A stretch of DNA of 64,000 nucleotides, from positions 1-64,000 of the IMG/VR virus record IMGVR_UViG_3300013104_000001. One strand, written 5' to 3'. Positions 33,283-42,806 of the stretch are shown piece by piece (the stretch's first letter is position 1; each line of letters starts with the position of its first letter). The notes beneath the pieces were generated by a model that did no database searches, was not told the origin of the DNA, and worked only from the letters and a program-made list of their open reading frames with translations. This stretch comes from a virus. A program made the position numbers and the translations under genes.

Positions 33283-36200
33283 ATGAGCGACAACCTGACG
33301 GTTGATCCGGGTAGTTGGGGTGTGTTCTATGCCTCGATTGAAGCATTGACCTGGAAATTACAAAACGCACGTTATTCACAATACGACCTGGCAACAGGTG
33401 TCATGACCAACTTCACCAATACGGTTGAGGCGTTGGTTGCGGAAGCACAATCCAATTTCAACGCTCATGCGAGCAACCGTACCAATATCCATAAAGTCAA
33501 CGCTATGCAGATTGGCTTTGGGTTGGTTGATAACTTCAAAACGGCAACCGTGGCACAGGCAGGCGAAGGCGGTTATGATAATCTCTTCATTACGCCACAG
33601 GGTTATAACGCATTAGCCGCGAAAGTGTTTGGTGACTTTGGTTCATCTTTGCATCACCAGGGAATCAACCCTATCTCTACTTTCGGATCACTCTCCTTCT
33701 TACCACCGGATATCTCAGGTTCGTTTGAAGGCTCGGGACAGTTGTCAGGTAACTCCTGTGGACCAATGATCATTGAAGACGATGGTACGTTGGTTGGTTT
33801 GCGTTACGGTGCAACAGGTACATCAGAAGGACTGTACTATTTCTACCTGCCTTCTGCTGAAGACCGTATTGACAATGTCAGCCCGATTCGCACGAACTAT
33901 AAGTACGTGCCGTCCAACCTGCCGAGTGGAACGTATTGTTCTGATATCTACAACAATGACTCTGAAGTATTACTGGGTGCGATTAAAGGGTCTAGTTCAG
34001 TTGATCGGTTTATCTCACTGACCAACGGCACCTTTGATGTGAGCAAGCATTACACCGCTTACTATAAAGTGGCAGGTATGGTTGATGCTAATTACCATAT
34101 CCGGTTTATGACCGCAGCCATCGTCGGCAACTATGTTTATATTTTTGGTGGCTACGAAGATGCTGTGAATTGTGTTGCGGATGCTAACGGTAACACAGAG
34201 CTGACGGGTGCGGTTAGACTTGTCACCTGGCGTGTAGCGATCTCAGCGATTCAGGCAGGCGGTACTGTAACACTGGAAACGGTTACGGCATGGGCATGTA
34301 AAGATGTCTATGGTCGTAATGTATCGAGCACTGACGTTCTCATTGCCCAGCAGTGGGTAAGCGGTAATGCTGATAACAAGCCGTATGTTTATGTTACTAA
34401 TAAACAGCTGTTTTCCGTCAGCGTGCAGAATGCCCAACGTCGCTTGCAATCCGTAGTGAACCCAGCTAATCCGAACCAGGTGCGTGTGAATTACCATCAC
34501 ACTGTCTATGCTCAGGCGAAAGCCAGCGGTAGCGGTCTGGCGCCTATTGCGCTGTCTATCTTAATTGACACAGCAGCCAAGACAGCGGTAGTGGAAGATA
34601 ACCCCGGTCCAATCACCATTTCCGGTAACCAGTACAATGCCCCGATAAGCACGCCTTTACAGACGGGCTCAACAACGGCGACCGGCATGGATGTACAGGG
34701 TGGCAATCGGCATCAAAATACGATTGTTACTAACCGTGGTTATTTGTTAACGCGCATGTCGGGTAATCAGCCGGATGAGAATCCTTTATACGGTAAAGCT
34801 CAAATCCTTAACTTCGTCTCTCGTTTTGATGCGATGCGTGAGCGTAGCCGTGTCACTCGGTTAATCACTCAGGTGAGTGATCCATTGGTAACAGGCACGG
34901 CGCTGACCAACGGTTTCATGAAACCTCAGCTGCTCCGAGGATTTGGTTTGCTGTTAACCAGCAGCAGGTATAAGGAATCTAACTACTACAATTACGGAAC
35001 CACAAAACGTGTTGTAGTTACCGGTAATGCTAACTTCCCGTATAAACTACTGGATGGTCGCACTATCACGGGTTTCGCGCCTAATGGTAATCGTTCTGAA
35101 ATCCCAGCTGATCGAACTTCGATTGACCGCTATCGGTTTGTCCATGTTATCACTCAAGTGGACAGCGCGGGTAACATCACTTCGTCACCTTCTGTAATCT
35201 GGGAAGATAACGATAAGTCAAGCAGTTGGGTTGGTTGTACAGACATCGACGCTAACCTGAACATGACCGGTTCATTTAGTTTCAGTAAAGCTGAGATGAA
35301 TGCGTTGGCTAAAGCTGCCATTACACAAGTACTGGGTAAAGCACCAACTCTCAGTATGGGATTGATTTATGTACCGCAAGATACTGCGGTGCCATTGATC
35401 ATGGTGTGTAACGGAGAAGTCCTGCGTGATGACGGTACGGCTTACCGAGCGGCATTTGCGTTAGTTGAGCTTAACTACACGGGATCGCGTTCAGGTAATG
35501 TAACTGGCTACACCATCAAACGCATTATCGACCGGCGTATTGAAGAACAGCAGCCATCTGGTGTTATCATGGACTTTGCTGGACAAGGTGGTCTGAATAT
35601 CTACAAGACTGCTGCGGGTGATTATCTCTTAGGGATTGGTTGTCCACCTAACCATCAGACATATGGCGGTATTTACAGCTATGTGTGGTATGCAGCAATT
35701 CGTGCAGGTACCGGGACCATTGAAGACAGCACCATTAAGTTGTTTGGACACGGCTATTACCCAACCGCCTCTAACCCAACGCCATTAGCTGTACCGGGTT
35801 CAGGTCTGTGTGTAATGGACTCTACATCACAAGTCAACAATGCCACGGCGGTATTGGTGATGGATTCGATGGCGACGACGTATCAGGAGTTCTTAACCTG
35901 GCAGTCACGTGGGAAGTTTATCCTGGCGGCACAACAGGTTGAACAGGGTTATCTCGTTTACTTCACAGCACCTACCCAGGTGTTCTTAGCAGGTAACGAA
36001 TACACTCTTCCAGCCGGCAGCATCGATCTGCGTAGCATCAAGGCGAATCCAGCCAGCACAACGTTTTATCTGTACGTGCAGTTGGTTGATGAAGCAGTGT
36101 CGTATCTGATTACCACAGCGGCACAAGCTCCATCGATATCACTGATGTATATCGGCACCATTGTTACTAACACTACCCAGATCCAATCGATCAGCGTCAG

Positions 36201-36312
36201 CAAGAAAGTGCGTGTAGAGACTTTTGAGTTGTCAGCTAACCGTATTGGTTCGGCTATCCCAATCTCCACTGGGGTGCCATCTGGCGCAGGTAACTTTGCG
36301 TGGCGTAACTAA
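33283..36312 (+). CDS. Large tail-fibre protein, paralog of the preceding gene
   Basis: 1009 residues, ATG 33283 with AAAGGAG five bases upstream. It lacks the shared N-terminal domain of the other fibres but keeps a motif like NIHKVNAMQIGFGLVDNF (about 72-89), the central FLPPDISGSFEGSG and ISLTNGTFDVSKH segments, kelch-like NYVYIFGGYED, and the full C-terminal domain (about 885-1009; IDLRSIKANPASTTFYLYVQ). Missing the attachment domain, it may sit distally on the fibre formed by its neighbour. Divergent duplication followed by receptor specialisation is inferred. Confidence 0.75.
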   Translation: MSDNLTVDPGSWGVFYASIEALTWKLQNARYSQYDLATGVMTNFTNTVEALVAEAQSNFNAHASNRTNIHKVNAMQIGFGLVDNFKTATVAQAGEGGYDNLFITPQGYNALAAKVFGDFGSSLHHQGINPISTFGSLSFLPPDISGSFEGSGQLSGNSCGPMIIEDDGTLVGLRYGATGTSEGLYYFYLPSAEDRIDNVSPIRTNYKYVPSNLPSGTYCSDIYNNDSEVLLGAIKGSSSVDRFISLTNGTFDVSKHYTAYYKVAGMVDANYHIRFMTAAIVGNYVYIFGGYEDAVNCVADANGNTELTGAVRLVTWRVAISAIQAGGTVTLETVTAWACKDVYGRNVSSTDVLIAQQWVSGNADNKPYVYVTNKQLFSVSVQNAQRRLQSVVNPANPNQVRVNYHHTVYAQAKASGSGLAPIALSILIDTAAKTAVVEDNPGPITISGNQYNAPISTPLQTGSTTATGMDVQGGNRHQNTIVTNRGYLLTRMSGNQPDENPLYGKAQILNFVSRFDAMRERSRVTRLITQVSDPLVTGTALTNGFMKPQLLRGFGLLLTSSRYKESNYYNYGTTKRVVVTGNANFPYKLLDGRTITGFAPNGNRSEIPADRTSIDRYRFVHVITQVDSAGNITSSPSVIWEDNDKSSSWVGCTDIDANLNMTGSFSFSKAEMNALAKAAITQVLGKAPTLSMGLIYVPQDTAVPLIMVCNGEVLRDDGTAYRAAFALVELNYTGSRSGNVTGYTIKRIIDRRIEEQQPSGVIMDFAGQGGLNIYKTAAGDYLLGIGCPPNHQTYGGIYSYVWYAAIRAGTGTIEDSTIKLFGHGYYPTASNPTPLAVPGSGLCVMDSTSQVNNATAVLVMDSMATTYQEFLTWQSRGKFILAAQQVEQGYLVYFTAPTQVFLAGNEYTLPAGSIDLRSIKANPASTTFYLYVQLVDEAVSYLITTAAQAPSISLMYIGTIVTNTTQIQSISVSKKVRVETFELSANRIGSAIPISTGVPSGAGNFAWRN

Positions 36313-36322
36313 GGTCAGCATA

Positions 36323-36346
36323 AGGAGAGGGCGATTGCCCTCTCCT
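36323..36346. terminator. Bidirectional terminator
   Basis: AGGAGAGGGC-GATT-GCCCTCTCCT, perfect 10 bp, flanked by GCATA and TATGCCGTC arms with TTTT behind. It separates the convergent fibre and spike genes, which end 46 bases apart. Confidence 0.85.
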
Positions 36347-36358
36347 CTATGCCGTCTT

Positions 36359-37297
36359 TTATATTGGACCTGATGTTTGTGAACCACCGCTCTGCACACC
36401 ACCGTGTTTGTGACTCTTCAGTGATATCCCGCCGGCATTAACGTCAGCCGGTGTGGTTAATCCGCCCGAAGTATCAATCTTACCAATGTGATGGATATCC
36501 CCGTTGATAGTAACACCACCTGGTGAATCGATGGAAGTGGTATTGGTCTTCAACTGGAACGTATCATTGGCTTGGATCTGCATGGTTTGACAAAGCATCT
36601 TGATCAGCTTCTGTGCAGTCAGGCTAAAGTTCTCCTGTGCAATGATCTCGATGTTCTTCTTACTCATGGTGATCAGACACTTATCGGTATTGGTGATCTG
36701 CCATAAGGCATTCAGTGAGTCCAGTACCAGGTTGTTATCCAAATCATCGGCAAGGGAGAATAGGCCTTCACCGTAGTCAGCTTTAATGACATACTGGACT
36801 TGTTCTCCGTTGGCTTTTGAGTTGGACATCATAAAGTGTTTCTTATGAGATGACCATTCAATGAAGTACCAATCACCTTCACCAATGTCTTTATCTTCAG
36901 TGGTAGCGGGCGAGCCACTGATAGCAATAACGACTGTCTCTAAACGGCGTAGGTTGTCATCAAGACCGGACTCGGTCCAGTAGTACTTATCTTCATCACC
37001 TACTTGCCAGATAACAACACGCTCGCCTTTAACAACATCGGGAGCGGTAACGCGGTTAGACCTGAACGGGAACCATATTGCTGACATTGATGAGTTAGTC
37101 ACAACCTTGTCTTCAATCGCATTCCCATTTGAATCCTTTCCTTTATACGTCATGACCTGTGGATTCACATCCGCAGTACCTGACATCATCGGTTGGGTTT
37201 CACGCGGAATAACCTGGATCTCTTTGCTGTTCGTGTCCTTGGGGGCGGCAACGACACCCATTGAATAAAACTTCAAGACAGAAATGTTACTGGCCAT
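36359..37297 (-). CDS. Baseplate spike / gpV-like tail-puncturing protein
   Basis: 312 residues. N-terminal OB-like beta region with FPFRSNRVTAPDVVKGERVVIWQV split over about 77-100, then a repetitive strand region, ending ISLKSHKHGGVQSGGSQTSG. The glycine-rich SHxHGGVQxGG ending is typical of gpV-type and gp5-type baseplate spikes that form a trimeric beta-helix and pierce the outer membrane. No lysozyme domain is present, so it is a pure spike. The presence of a spike argues for a contractile tail. Ribosome site ATTAGGG. Confidence 0.7.
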   Translation of the reverse strand: MASNISVLKFYSMGVVAAPKDTNSKEIQVIPRETQPMMSGTADVNPQVMTYKGKDSNGNAIEDKVVTNSSMSAIWFPFRSNRVTAPDVVKGERVVIWQVGDEDKYYWTESGLDDNLRRLETVVIAISGSPATTEDKDIGEGDWYFIEWSSHKKHFMMSNSKANGEQVQYVIKADYGEGLFSLADDLDNNLVLDSLNALWQITNTDKCLITMSKKNIEIIAQENFSLTAQKLIKMLCQTMQIQANDTFQLKTNTTSIDSPGGVTINGDIHHIGKIDTSGGLTTPADVNAGGISLKSHKHGGVQSGGSQTSGPI

Positions 37298-37372
37298 AGC
37301 AAACCCTAATGTTATTTTTTACGTAATTCGATCATGGTATAACGTAAGACCGAATCTAAACAGGAAACGATC

Positions 37373-37567
37373 ATGAAAGACGTATTCTTTATTAAAGGCG
37401 AACCACAACAGATCCCTGAGTGGTTGTCTCAAGCAATTCTGGAAGGTACGGTTATTGTCCGTGGTGACTCCGGTACCGACGTTCAACATTTCATTGTTAA
37501 TGGCGAAATAGCGTCAGTGGGTAATCAACTAATCTTTGACGGAACCAATATCACCATCAACTCATAA
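37373..37567 (+). CDS. Small unknown protein
   Basis: 64 residues with a good ribosome site (ACAGGAAACG). Short helix WLSQAILEGTVIVRG then beta strands; no motif. It is divergent from the spike gene across 75 bases and lies 14 bases before the SbcC-like gene. Function unknown. Confidence 0.65.
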   Translation: MKDVFFIKGEPQQIPEWLSQAILEGTVIVRGDSGTDVQHFIVNGEIASVGNQLIFDGTNITINS

Positions 37568-37581
37568 GCGGCCGAGCCATC

Positions 37582-40086
37582 ATGCTGATAAAATTTATCG
37601 AACTATACAATTACCAGCGGTTGAAGAACAAAGGGATCAACCGCGTCAGCATCCGGTTCACTGAAGTCGTGCAGGTAATTCTGGGTAAGAATGGTAGTGG
37701 TAAATCTTCTTTAGTACGGGAACTTTCACCTCTACCTCCTGCTAACGACGAATATGACAAGGGTGGTTATAAACACATTGTCATTGAGCATAAAGGCGCT
37801 GAGTACGAACTGTATTCAACACCAGGTTCTCCTTCTCGTCACAGTTTCAAAATTAAACGTGATGGAGTTGAAACCGAACTGAACGAATCCATGACCATGA
37901 ACGCACAGAGCATTCTGGTTAAGGAGCATTTCGGGTACACCAAAGAGATTCACGAGTTATTACTTGGCATGGTCAACGGTGTTGCCTTTACAAGTATGAC
38001 ACCGCAGAAGCGGCGTGAATGGTTTACCATGCTGCACCCGACAGACATGTCGTTTGTCACTGAGCTGCATCAGCTATTGAAGACAGTCCTGCGCGATACC
38101 AAAGGCGGGATTAAAACTGGTAACAGTCACCTGACTGATCTTTACGGTCAACGTAAAGACGGAATGGATATTGACGGTCAACAACGTCAGCTTGATCAAA
38201 TTCAATCGCGGCGTGATCGTATTGCTCAATTTGTTAGTAATGAGATTTCCGGTAATAACTATCAGCAGCATATCGATGATGATGTGGTGGTATTACGTCA
38301 GATGGGCGACCAGTATCAACGTTCACCGTTATCGCTTTCTCAACAGTACACTTCACGTGGCGAGATCCTCAGTAAGCTTGAGTATTGCCAGAGTGAACTC
38401 AGTAAGCTGCAGTATGCACAAAAGACCCATTCAAACGAACTCTCTGAGCTTGCAAAGAATGAAGCCTTTAGCAGCGGGAATGTTGAGAAAGATAAAGCGG
38501 AGTTAGAAGCATCGAAGTTACAGGTTGCTGAACTGATCGAACAGAGCCGACTTATTCATGAAGACGCACTCAATCGGTTAGGTGATGATCCGTTATGGCA
38601 GAAGATGTATCAAATGCCGTATGATTCGGTCCGTGTGCTGTTATCGCAATTAGAACATCTCATTGACTACCTGTTACGTATGGTGGTCTTAGATGACCGC
38701 ACAGTGACGATTACGCAATATGACAAAGTTCGTCGTTTGCAGTATGACCTCACATCGGCAATTGAAGTGTTAGAGCAGGATGATGCGAAATACACGCACA
38801 AGCTCAATCACTTTAACAATGCAGATAAAACAGAGTGTCCGGCATGTCATCATCGTTGGGTGCCTGGCGTAACTGAACATCAGGTTGAGGATATTCGTAC
38901 CAAACACACCACGCTTGTTGTTGAACTTGCAGCACGTCGTGATCGTTTGAAGAAATGTAACGAATATCTGGAAAGTAACGAGACCTGGTATCAGGCGGCA
39001 ATGCGTTATTTGCGCTACACCGAATCAATGCCTGAATGTCGTGAGATATTCGAATGGTTAATGGCAAACGATGTGCTGTATGAAGGTAACCGTCGTTATG
39101 CTACTATCCTGCCCGCGATTAAACATGGTATCCAAGCACGTGAGAACTACCTGTCCGATACGCAACGTTTAGTGCAGATTGAGAACAAACTCAAGCTGTT
39201 CACTGATGATGCGATTGAATGGTGGAAACGTCGTCATAACGAGCATGAAGAAGCCTTGTCCAGAACCATCACTGAGATGCGGGTTGTACAGGCTGAGATT
39301 GCACGGTTAGGGGCAGACTTACGTAAAGCAGATGATGCCGTGATTGCCTCAGAGGTCTTGCAGGCTACCATGGCACGGATTCGTGAGAACACCGGCTTGT
39401 TAGCCCGTCAAGCTATTAATGATGCAGCGAACAATGAATACCGTGAATTAGGTGAGCAACATAAGGCCATCAATGCAGGCCTCTATAACGCCCGCTCGCT
39501 TGAAGGAACCATCAGTAGCACTGAGTCTCACCTTACATCATTGAACGCCTCAGAGAAGGCCCTGCAGCTTCTGGTAAAGGCAACTTCGCCAACCGAAGGG
39601 ATTGTCGCAGAAGAACTCTCTGAATTTATTGGTACGTTCGTTGATGAGATGAATCAGATCATTGAAGAGATCTGGGGAGATACATTACGTATTCTTCCTT
39701 GTAACATGGAGAACGGGGATTTATCCTTTAAGTTTCCATTGATCTCTGGTGAGTTTGACGGTGGGGCAAAAGACATCTCTGATAGTTCGACAGGTGAGGC
39801 ACAGATCATCAACTATGTGTTCCGTTTGGTGGTTATGTCATACCTGGGCTTTGAGCAGTATCCGTTGCACATGGATGAGGCGGGTGCTAACTTTGATGTG
39901 GCACATCGTCCAGCGTTGATGAACTATATCAAACGTGCAGCTGATTCTGGTACCTATTCACAGATCTTCTTGATATCGCACTACATCACGAACCACGGCG
40001 TAATGACACATGCCGAAACCTGTGCTCTGACTGTCGACGGGGTAACCTTACCTGAACACTACAACGAGCATGTTGAGATAGAATAA
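37582..40086 (+). CDS. SbcC/Rad50-like recombination ATPase (T4 gp46-like)
   Basis: 834 residues. SMC-family ATPase that with a nuclease partner processes DNA ends for recombination-dependent replication. N-terminal Walker A ILGKNGSGKSS (35-42), long coiled coils, and a zinc hook CPAC (419-422) at the apex. The C-terminal ABC signature variant SDSSTGEAQ (about 733-741) and Walker B YPLHMDEAG (with Asp765-Glu766) follow, then the D-loop and FLISHY switch His. All parts are present, so the enzyme looks intact. The usual SbcD/gp47 nuclease gene is not next to it or elsewhere in this window. The ribosome site is weak (CGGCCGAG). Confidence 0.85.
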   Translation: MLIKFIELYNYQRLKNKGINRVSIRFTEVVQVILGKNGSGKSSLVRELSPLPPANDEYDKGGYKHIVIEHKGAEYELYSTPGSPSRHSFKIKRDGVETELNESMTMNAQSILVKEHFGYTKEIHELLLGMVNGVAFTSMTPQKRREWFTMLHPTDMSFVTELHQLLKTVLRDTKGGIKTGNSHLTDLYGQRKDGMDIDGQQRQLDQIQSRRDRIAQFVSNEISGNNYQQHIDDDVVVLRQMGDQYQRSPLSLSQQYTSRGEILSKLEYCQSELSKLQYAQKTHSNELSELAKNEAFSSGNVEKDKAELEASKLQVAELIEQSRLIHEDALNRLGDDPLWQKMYQMPYDSVRVLLSQLEHLIDYLLRMVVLDDRTVTITQYDKVRRLQYDLTSAIEVLEQDDAKYTHKLNHFNNADKTECPACHHRWVPGVTEHQVEDIRTKHTTLVVELAARRDRLKKCNEYLESNETWYQAAMRYLRYTESMPECREIFEWLMANDVLYEGNRRYATILPAIKHGIQARENYLSDTQRLVQIENKLKLFTDDAIEWWKRRHNEHEEALSRTITEMRVVQAEIARLGADLRKADDAVIASEVLQATMARIRENTGLLARQAINDAANNEYRELGEQHKAINAGLYNARSLEGTISSTESHLTSLNASEKALQLLVKATSPTEGIVAEELSEFIGTFVDEMNQIIEEIWGDTLRILPCNMENGDLSFKFPLISGEFDGGAKDISDSSTGEAQIINYVFRLVVMSYLGFEQYPLHMDEAGANFDVAHRPALMNYIKRAADSGTYSQIFLISHYITNHGVMTHAETCALTVDGVTLPEHYNEHVEIE

Positions 40087-40090
40087 TCAT

Positions 40091-40108
40091 GGGGAGGGCA
40101 ACCTCCCC
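40091..40108 (+). terminator. Hairpin terminator with GCAA loop
   Basis: GGGGAGG-GCAA-CCTCCCC then TTTATG, five bases after the SbcC stop. Confidence 0.7.
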
Positions 40109-40125
40109 TTTATGAGGGCTTTGCT

Positions 40126-40446
40126 ATGTTGACCCCTGATCAGCAGCGTTTTTTCTTTCAAGCCGTTGTAGGTAAGTTAGAACAGTGTTTTGAAGATTAC
40201 TTTGAACAATCCATGAGTTTGAGCATTGAGTCGATGGCGGTCATGGCGCAGGTTCGTTATAACGAATGTATCCGAGAGTTGATCGCCGCCTTCCCTATTA
40301 AAGAAGTGCGCCAATACGTAGACCAGCTCTATGTGAAGTGTGAAGTTGACAACGGCACGGTTAAAGTCATCTACTCAGAGCAGCTGAGCCTGATGGGTAC
40401 CGGTGAAGCAACACTTGGAGTGGCTCATGTCAAACATCCCCGCTAA
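40126..40446 (+). CDS. Small unknown protein
   Basis: 106 residues, helical in the first 70 (QQRFFFQAVVGKLEQCFEDY), then beta strands. Ribosome site GAGGG. Its last 20 bases overlap the next gene. Not recognised. Confidence 0.65.
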   Translation: MLTPDQQRFFFQAVVGKLEQCFEDYFEQSMSLSIESMAVMAQVRYNECIRELIAAFPIKEVRQYVDQLYVKCEVDNGTVKVIYSEQLSLMGTGEATLGVAHVKHPR

Positions 40447-41881
40447 TCTCTACTTTGGACCTGAGCTTCCACTCGATGCTATTCCAGGTGCTATCTTTAA
40501 TGACGGCGTGTGCTTGTATCGTGGTGGCGAATATGGCTGGATGTACATGTGCCATGTTTCAACGGTACAAAAAACAGAGAACTCACCTCTGGCGGATTAT
40601 GCCGTTGCGATCCCTGAAGGTACTCTCGCTACTTTAAATGAACCAATGGCGTATTATCGCAGCAATACCTGGCTGTCGCTTTCTAATAAGGTAGAGGGCC
40701 CGAAGGTACTCGGTATATTACATGAAAAGTATGTCCATAGCGAACTGGGTGTTAAACTCGAGCTTATCCCTGATGACTCTGTTTATGTTTATATTCAGCC
40801 AGCAGGAGAGCGTGAATGGGCGGCTGACTTTAATGCACTGAAGTTGTTTTACCGACACAACGGCGAAGATTATTTGCTCGACTCAGAACTGTACGTCCCT
40901 GTTAATATGGTTAGTGAGTGTGTTAATAGATGGTTGGCCGAGGAGAAACCATATATGCCATATTTAGATTTGGACATATCGGCACGTTTTGCGGTAAACA
41001 CCGATAAACCGCCATCACCAGGTGATAACTGGATTGACAGCGAGTTCAACGAGTTTGTATTTGATGCTGACCGGATGTGGATACCTATCGGTAAGATTGC
41101 ATTTAATTATCGAGGCAGCATGTTATCTGGTATTGATGTCCTGCGTTTGCGCGGACCTCATAAAACGGGTGATGCATATCTCGTCGATAACTTCATGTAT
41201 ATCTACAACGACATTGTTAATCGTTTTGTGGTAATCCAATGTGCGCCAGGCAGCGATGACGTACCTTTCAACTTCTATCCACCGGAGGCATTAGAACCTA
41301 TTCCGATGCAGGGGATCTATCGTCGTGATTTCGATACACTTCCTTGCGAGCCAAATGGTTGTGGATGGATCATTGTAGAACTGGACGGAAAACACTCTTT
41401 ATATAACCAGTATGGTCTTCTGGTTGAAGTTGACTTACCGAAATGTTCTATATTCCCGGAAGGTAAACGTGCCCCTATGGTTGTCATGGGTCCGTTGCAT
41501 TATCGTGATGCGTGCTACCAATGGGATGGTTTTGACCCGGAAGATGGTGATGTTTGGTTAAATGAAAAACAACTGTACACTTATCATGAAGGTACATGGC
41601 GTGTTCTGCCAGCAGGCGTTCCTTATACGCGCCGTCATAACTCACTGGCAATGAAGGTAGAAGAACTCAAAGAGCGAATTAAGCTTGGTCACGACATGAA
41701 CAACCCGTTGTTGTCGCAGCAGGCTAAAGATCAGCTCTTTGAAGAACAGCATCGTCAGTATGAAGTAGAAGCTGCGTTGAAACAAGAAAGGCTTACTGAG
41801 CAGGAAAGACAGAAGCAGTTTGAACGAGCCCATCCATTCAGAACCTGGATTCGTCGACTGCGCTCATCTAAACCACGGTAA
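40427..41881 (+). CDS. Unknown protein with repeated GD-W strand motifs
   Basis: 484 residues from ATG 40427 (TTGGAG upstream). Three times it shows a pattern of the type G-(D/A)-x-(W/F)-x-(D/N)...Y...W-x-x-(I/L)-(P/G): PGAIFNDGVCLY near 28, PGDNWIDSEFNEF near 190, and EDGDVWLNEKQLYTYHEGTW near 372-391. Such 'GDIWVD...lyvy' blocks occur in phage tail or adhesin beta domains. The last 90 residues are a charged helix (EELKERIKLG ... LKQERLTEQERQK) with a basic end. A virion-associated or surface role is possible; not identified. Confidence 0.65.
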   Translation: MSNIPANLYFGPELPLDAIPGAIFNDGVCLYRGGEYGWMYMCHVSTVQKTENSPLADYAVAIPEGTLATLNEPMAYYRSNTWLSLSNKVEGPKVLGILHEKYVHSELGVKLELIPDDSVYVYIQPAGEREWAADFNALKLFYRHNGEDYLLDSELYVPVNMVSECVNRWLAEEKPYMPYLDLDISARFAVNTDKPPSPGDNWIDSEFNEFVFDADRMWIPIGKIAFNYRGSMLSGIDVLRLRGPHKTGDAYLVDNFMYIYNDIVNRFVVIQCAPGSDDVPFNFYPPEALEPIPMQGIYRRDFDTLPCEPNGCGWIIVELDGKHSLYNQYGLLVEVDLPKCSIFPEGKRAPMVVMGPLHYRDACYQWDGFDPEDGDVWLNEKQLYTYHEGTWRVLPAGVPYTRRHNSLAMKVEELKERIKLGHDMNNPLLSQQAKDQLFEEQHRQYEVEAALKQERLTEQERQKQFERAHPFRTWIRRLRSSKPR

Positions 41882-41899
41882 GTTGCAAATCATTTTATT

Positions 41900-41909
41900 C
41901 CTACATTAC
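41900..41909 (+). promoter_or_regulatory. Candidate promoter word CCTACATTAC (copy 2)
   Basis: Exact copy of the word at 9235 and 50378, 27 bases before the next start codon and preceded by AT-rich CATTTTATT. Inferred promoter element. Confidence 0.35.
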
Positions 41910-41936
41910 AAATGTGGTGTAGTTAGCGAGGTTATC

Positions 41937-42281
41937 ATGCTGGTTACTTTATCTGTTGGTCATCTGACACACAGGGCGCATAACGCCTTGCAGAATACCG
42001 ACTATGCGTTCACACCTGCAGAAATCTTGAATGCAGCAGTGCACTGTATTAATGGTGACATTGATTGCGCGATGGATAATTTGTTTGGTGAGATCAATAA
42101 GTTAGATGATAGCTTCGCTGACCTACCTTACGACACAGCATCTGATCGAGTTCTAATGGACGTGATCAAGCGAACCAGTCGTGAGATTAACACTACACTG
42201 TATCGGCTATGTAATGGGGTTATGCTCCCGCGTTTTGTAAATGCGGGACAGCATCACCTCACCTTAACCCTTGAAGAGTAG
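41937..42281 (+). CDS. Small unknown protein
   Basis: 114 residues, ATG 41937 after GCGAGG. Predicted all-helical, with the pattern LPYDTASDRVLMDVIKRTSREI (written in two parts: LPYDTASDR, VLMDVIKRTS) that faintly resembles LPCNTDSDMTQAILASVMRV two genes on. First gene after a candidate promoter word. Function unknown. Confidence 0.6.
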   Translation: MLVTLSVGHLTHRAHNALQNTDYAFTPAEILNAAVHCINGDIDCAMDNLFGEINKLDDSFADLPYDTASDRVLMDVIKRTSREINTTLYRLCNGVMLPRFVNAGQHHLTLTLEE

Positions 42282-42293
42282 GAAATAAAAACT

Positions 42294-42797
42294 ATGAGTA
42301 ATGTACAGGAGCTCGGGAAGCGCGTAAGCGTCGGGATGGATTTCTCCACCGACATCGTAAAAGCAAAAGAGAGCAGCACAGAAATTGCACGGAGAATGGC
42401 CATGTCGTTGCAACATCAGCAGGAATTCCAAAAACTTTTCAAAGCGCGTGCCAAAGAGTGCACGGATGGTTTTGACAAGTGGCGGTTACAACAAACTGAG
42501 AACCCGTTCTTCCAGCAAACTGCACGTCAGAAGCTGGTAGGGATTGCCATCGATATCTATCAGAAACTTTCCAAAGAAGAAGTGGGTCCTGAGACGCGCT
42601 CTGAATTGATTAAGTGGGCGGAAGATAACGAAGTAATCATGATCAACCACGTAGTCGGATTGCAACTGTACAAGCGTATAGTCGGCGAACTTAGTGCAGA
42701 TACCCAATTGATGATCACGACCAGTCATCACCACGGTATCGACGATGTCGCTTTCTCCTTTAAGCTGCCAGGGGCAAAACGGTCTTATCTTATATAA
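42294..42797 (+). CDS. Unknown helical protein
   Basis: 167 residues, ATG 42294 with AGGAAATAAAAACT upstream. Mostly helical and charged; contains SSTEIARRMAMSLQHQQEFQKL (about 27-48, given as SSTEIARRMAMSLQHQQEF) and TTSHHHGIDDVAF near the end. The His cluster could bind metal but there is no family match I can name. Confidence 0.6.
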   Translation: MSNVQELGKRVSVGMDFSTDIVKAKESSTEIARRMAMSLQHQQEFQKLFKARAKECTDGFDKWRLQQTENPFFQQTARQKLVGIAIDIYQKLSKEEVGPETRSELIKWAEDNEVIMINHVVGLQLYKRIVGELSADTQLMITTSHHHGIDDVAFSFKLPGAKRSYLI

Positions 42798-42806
42798 GGT
42801 GTCGTG

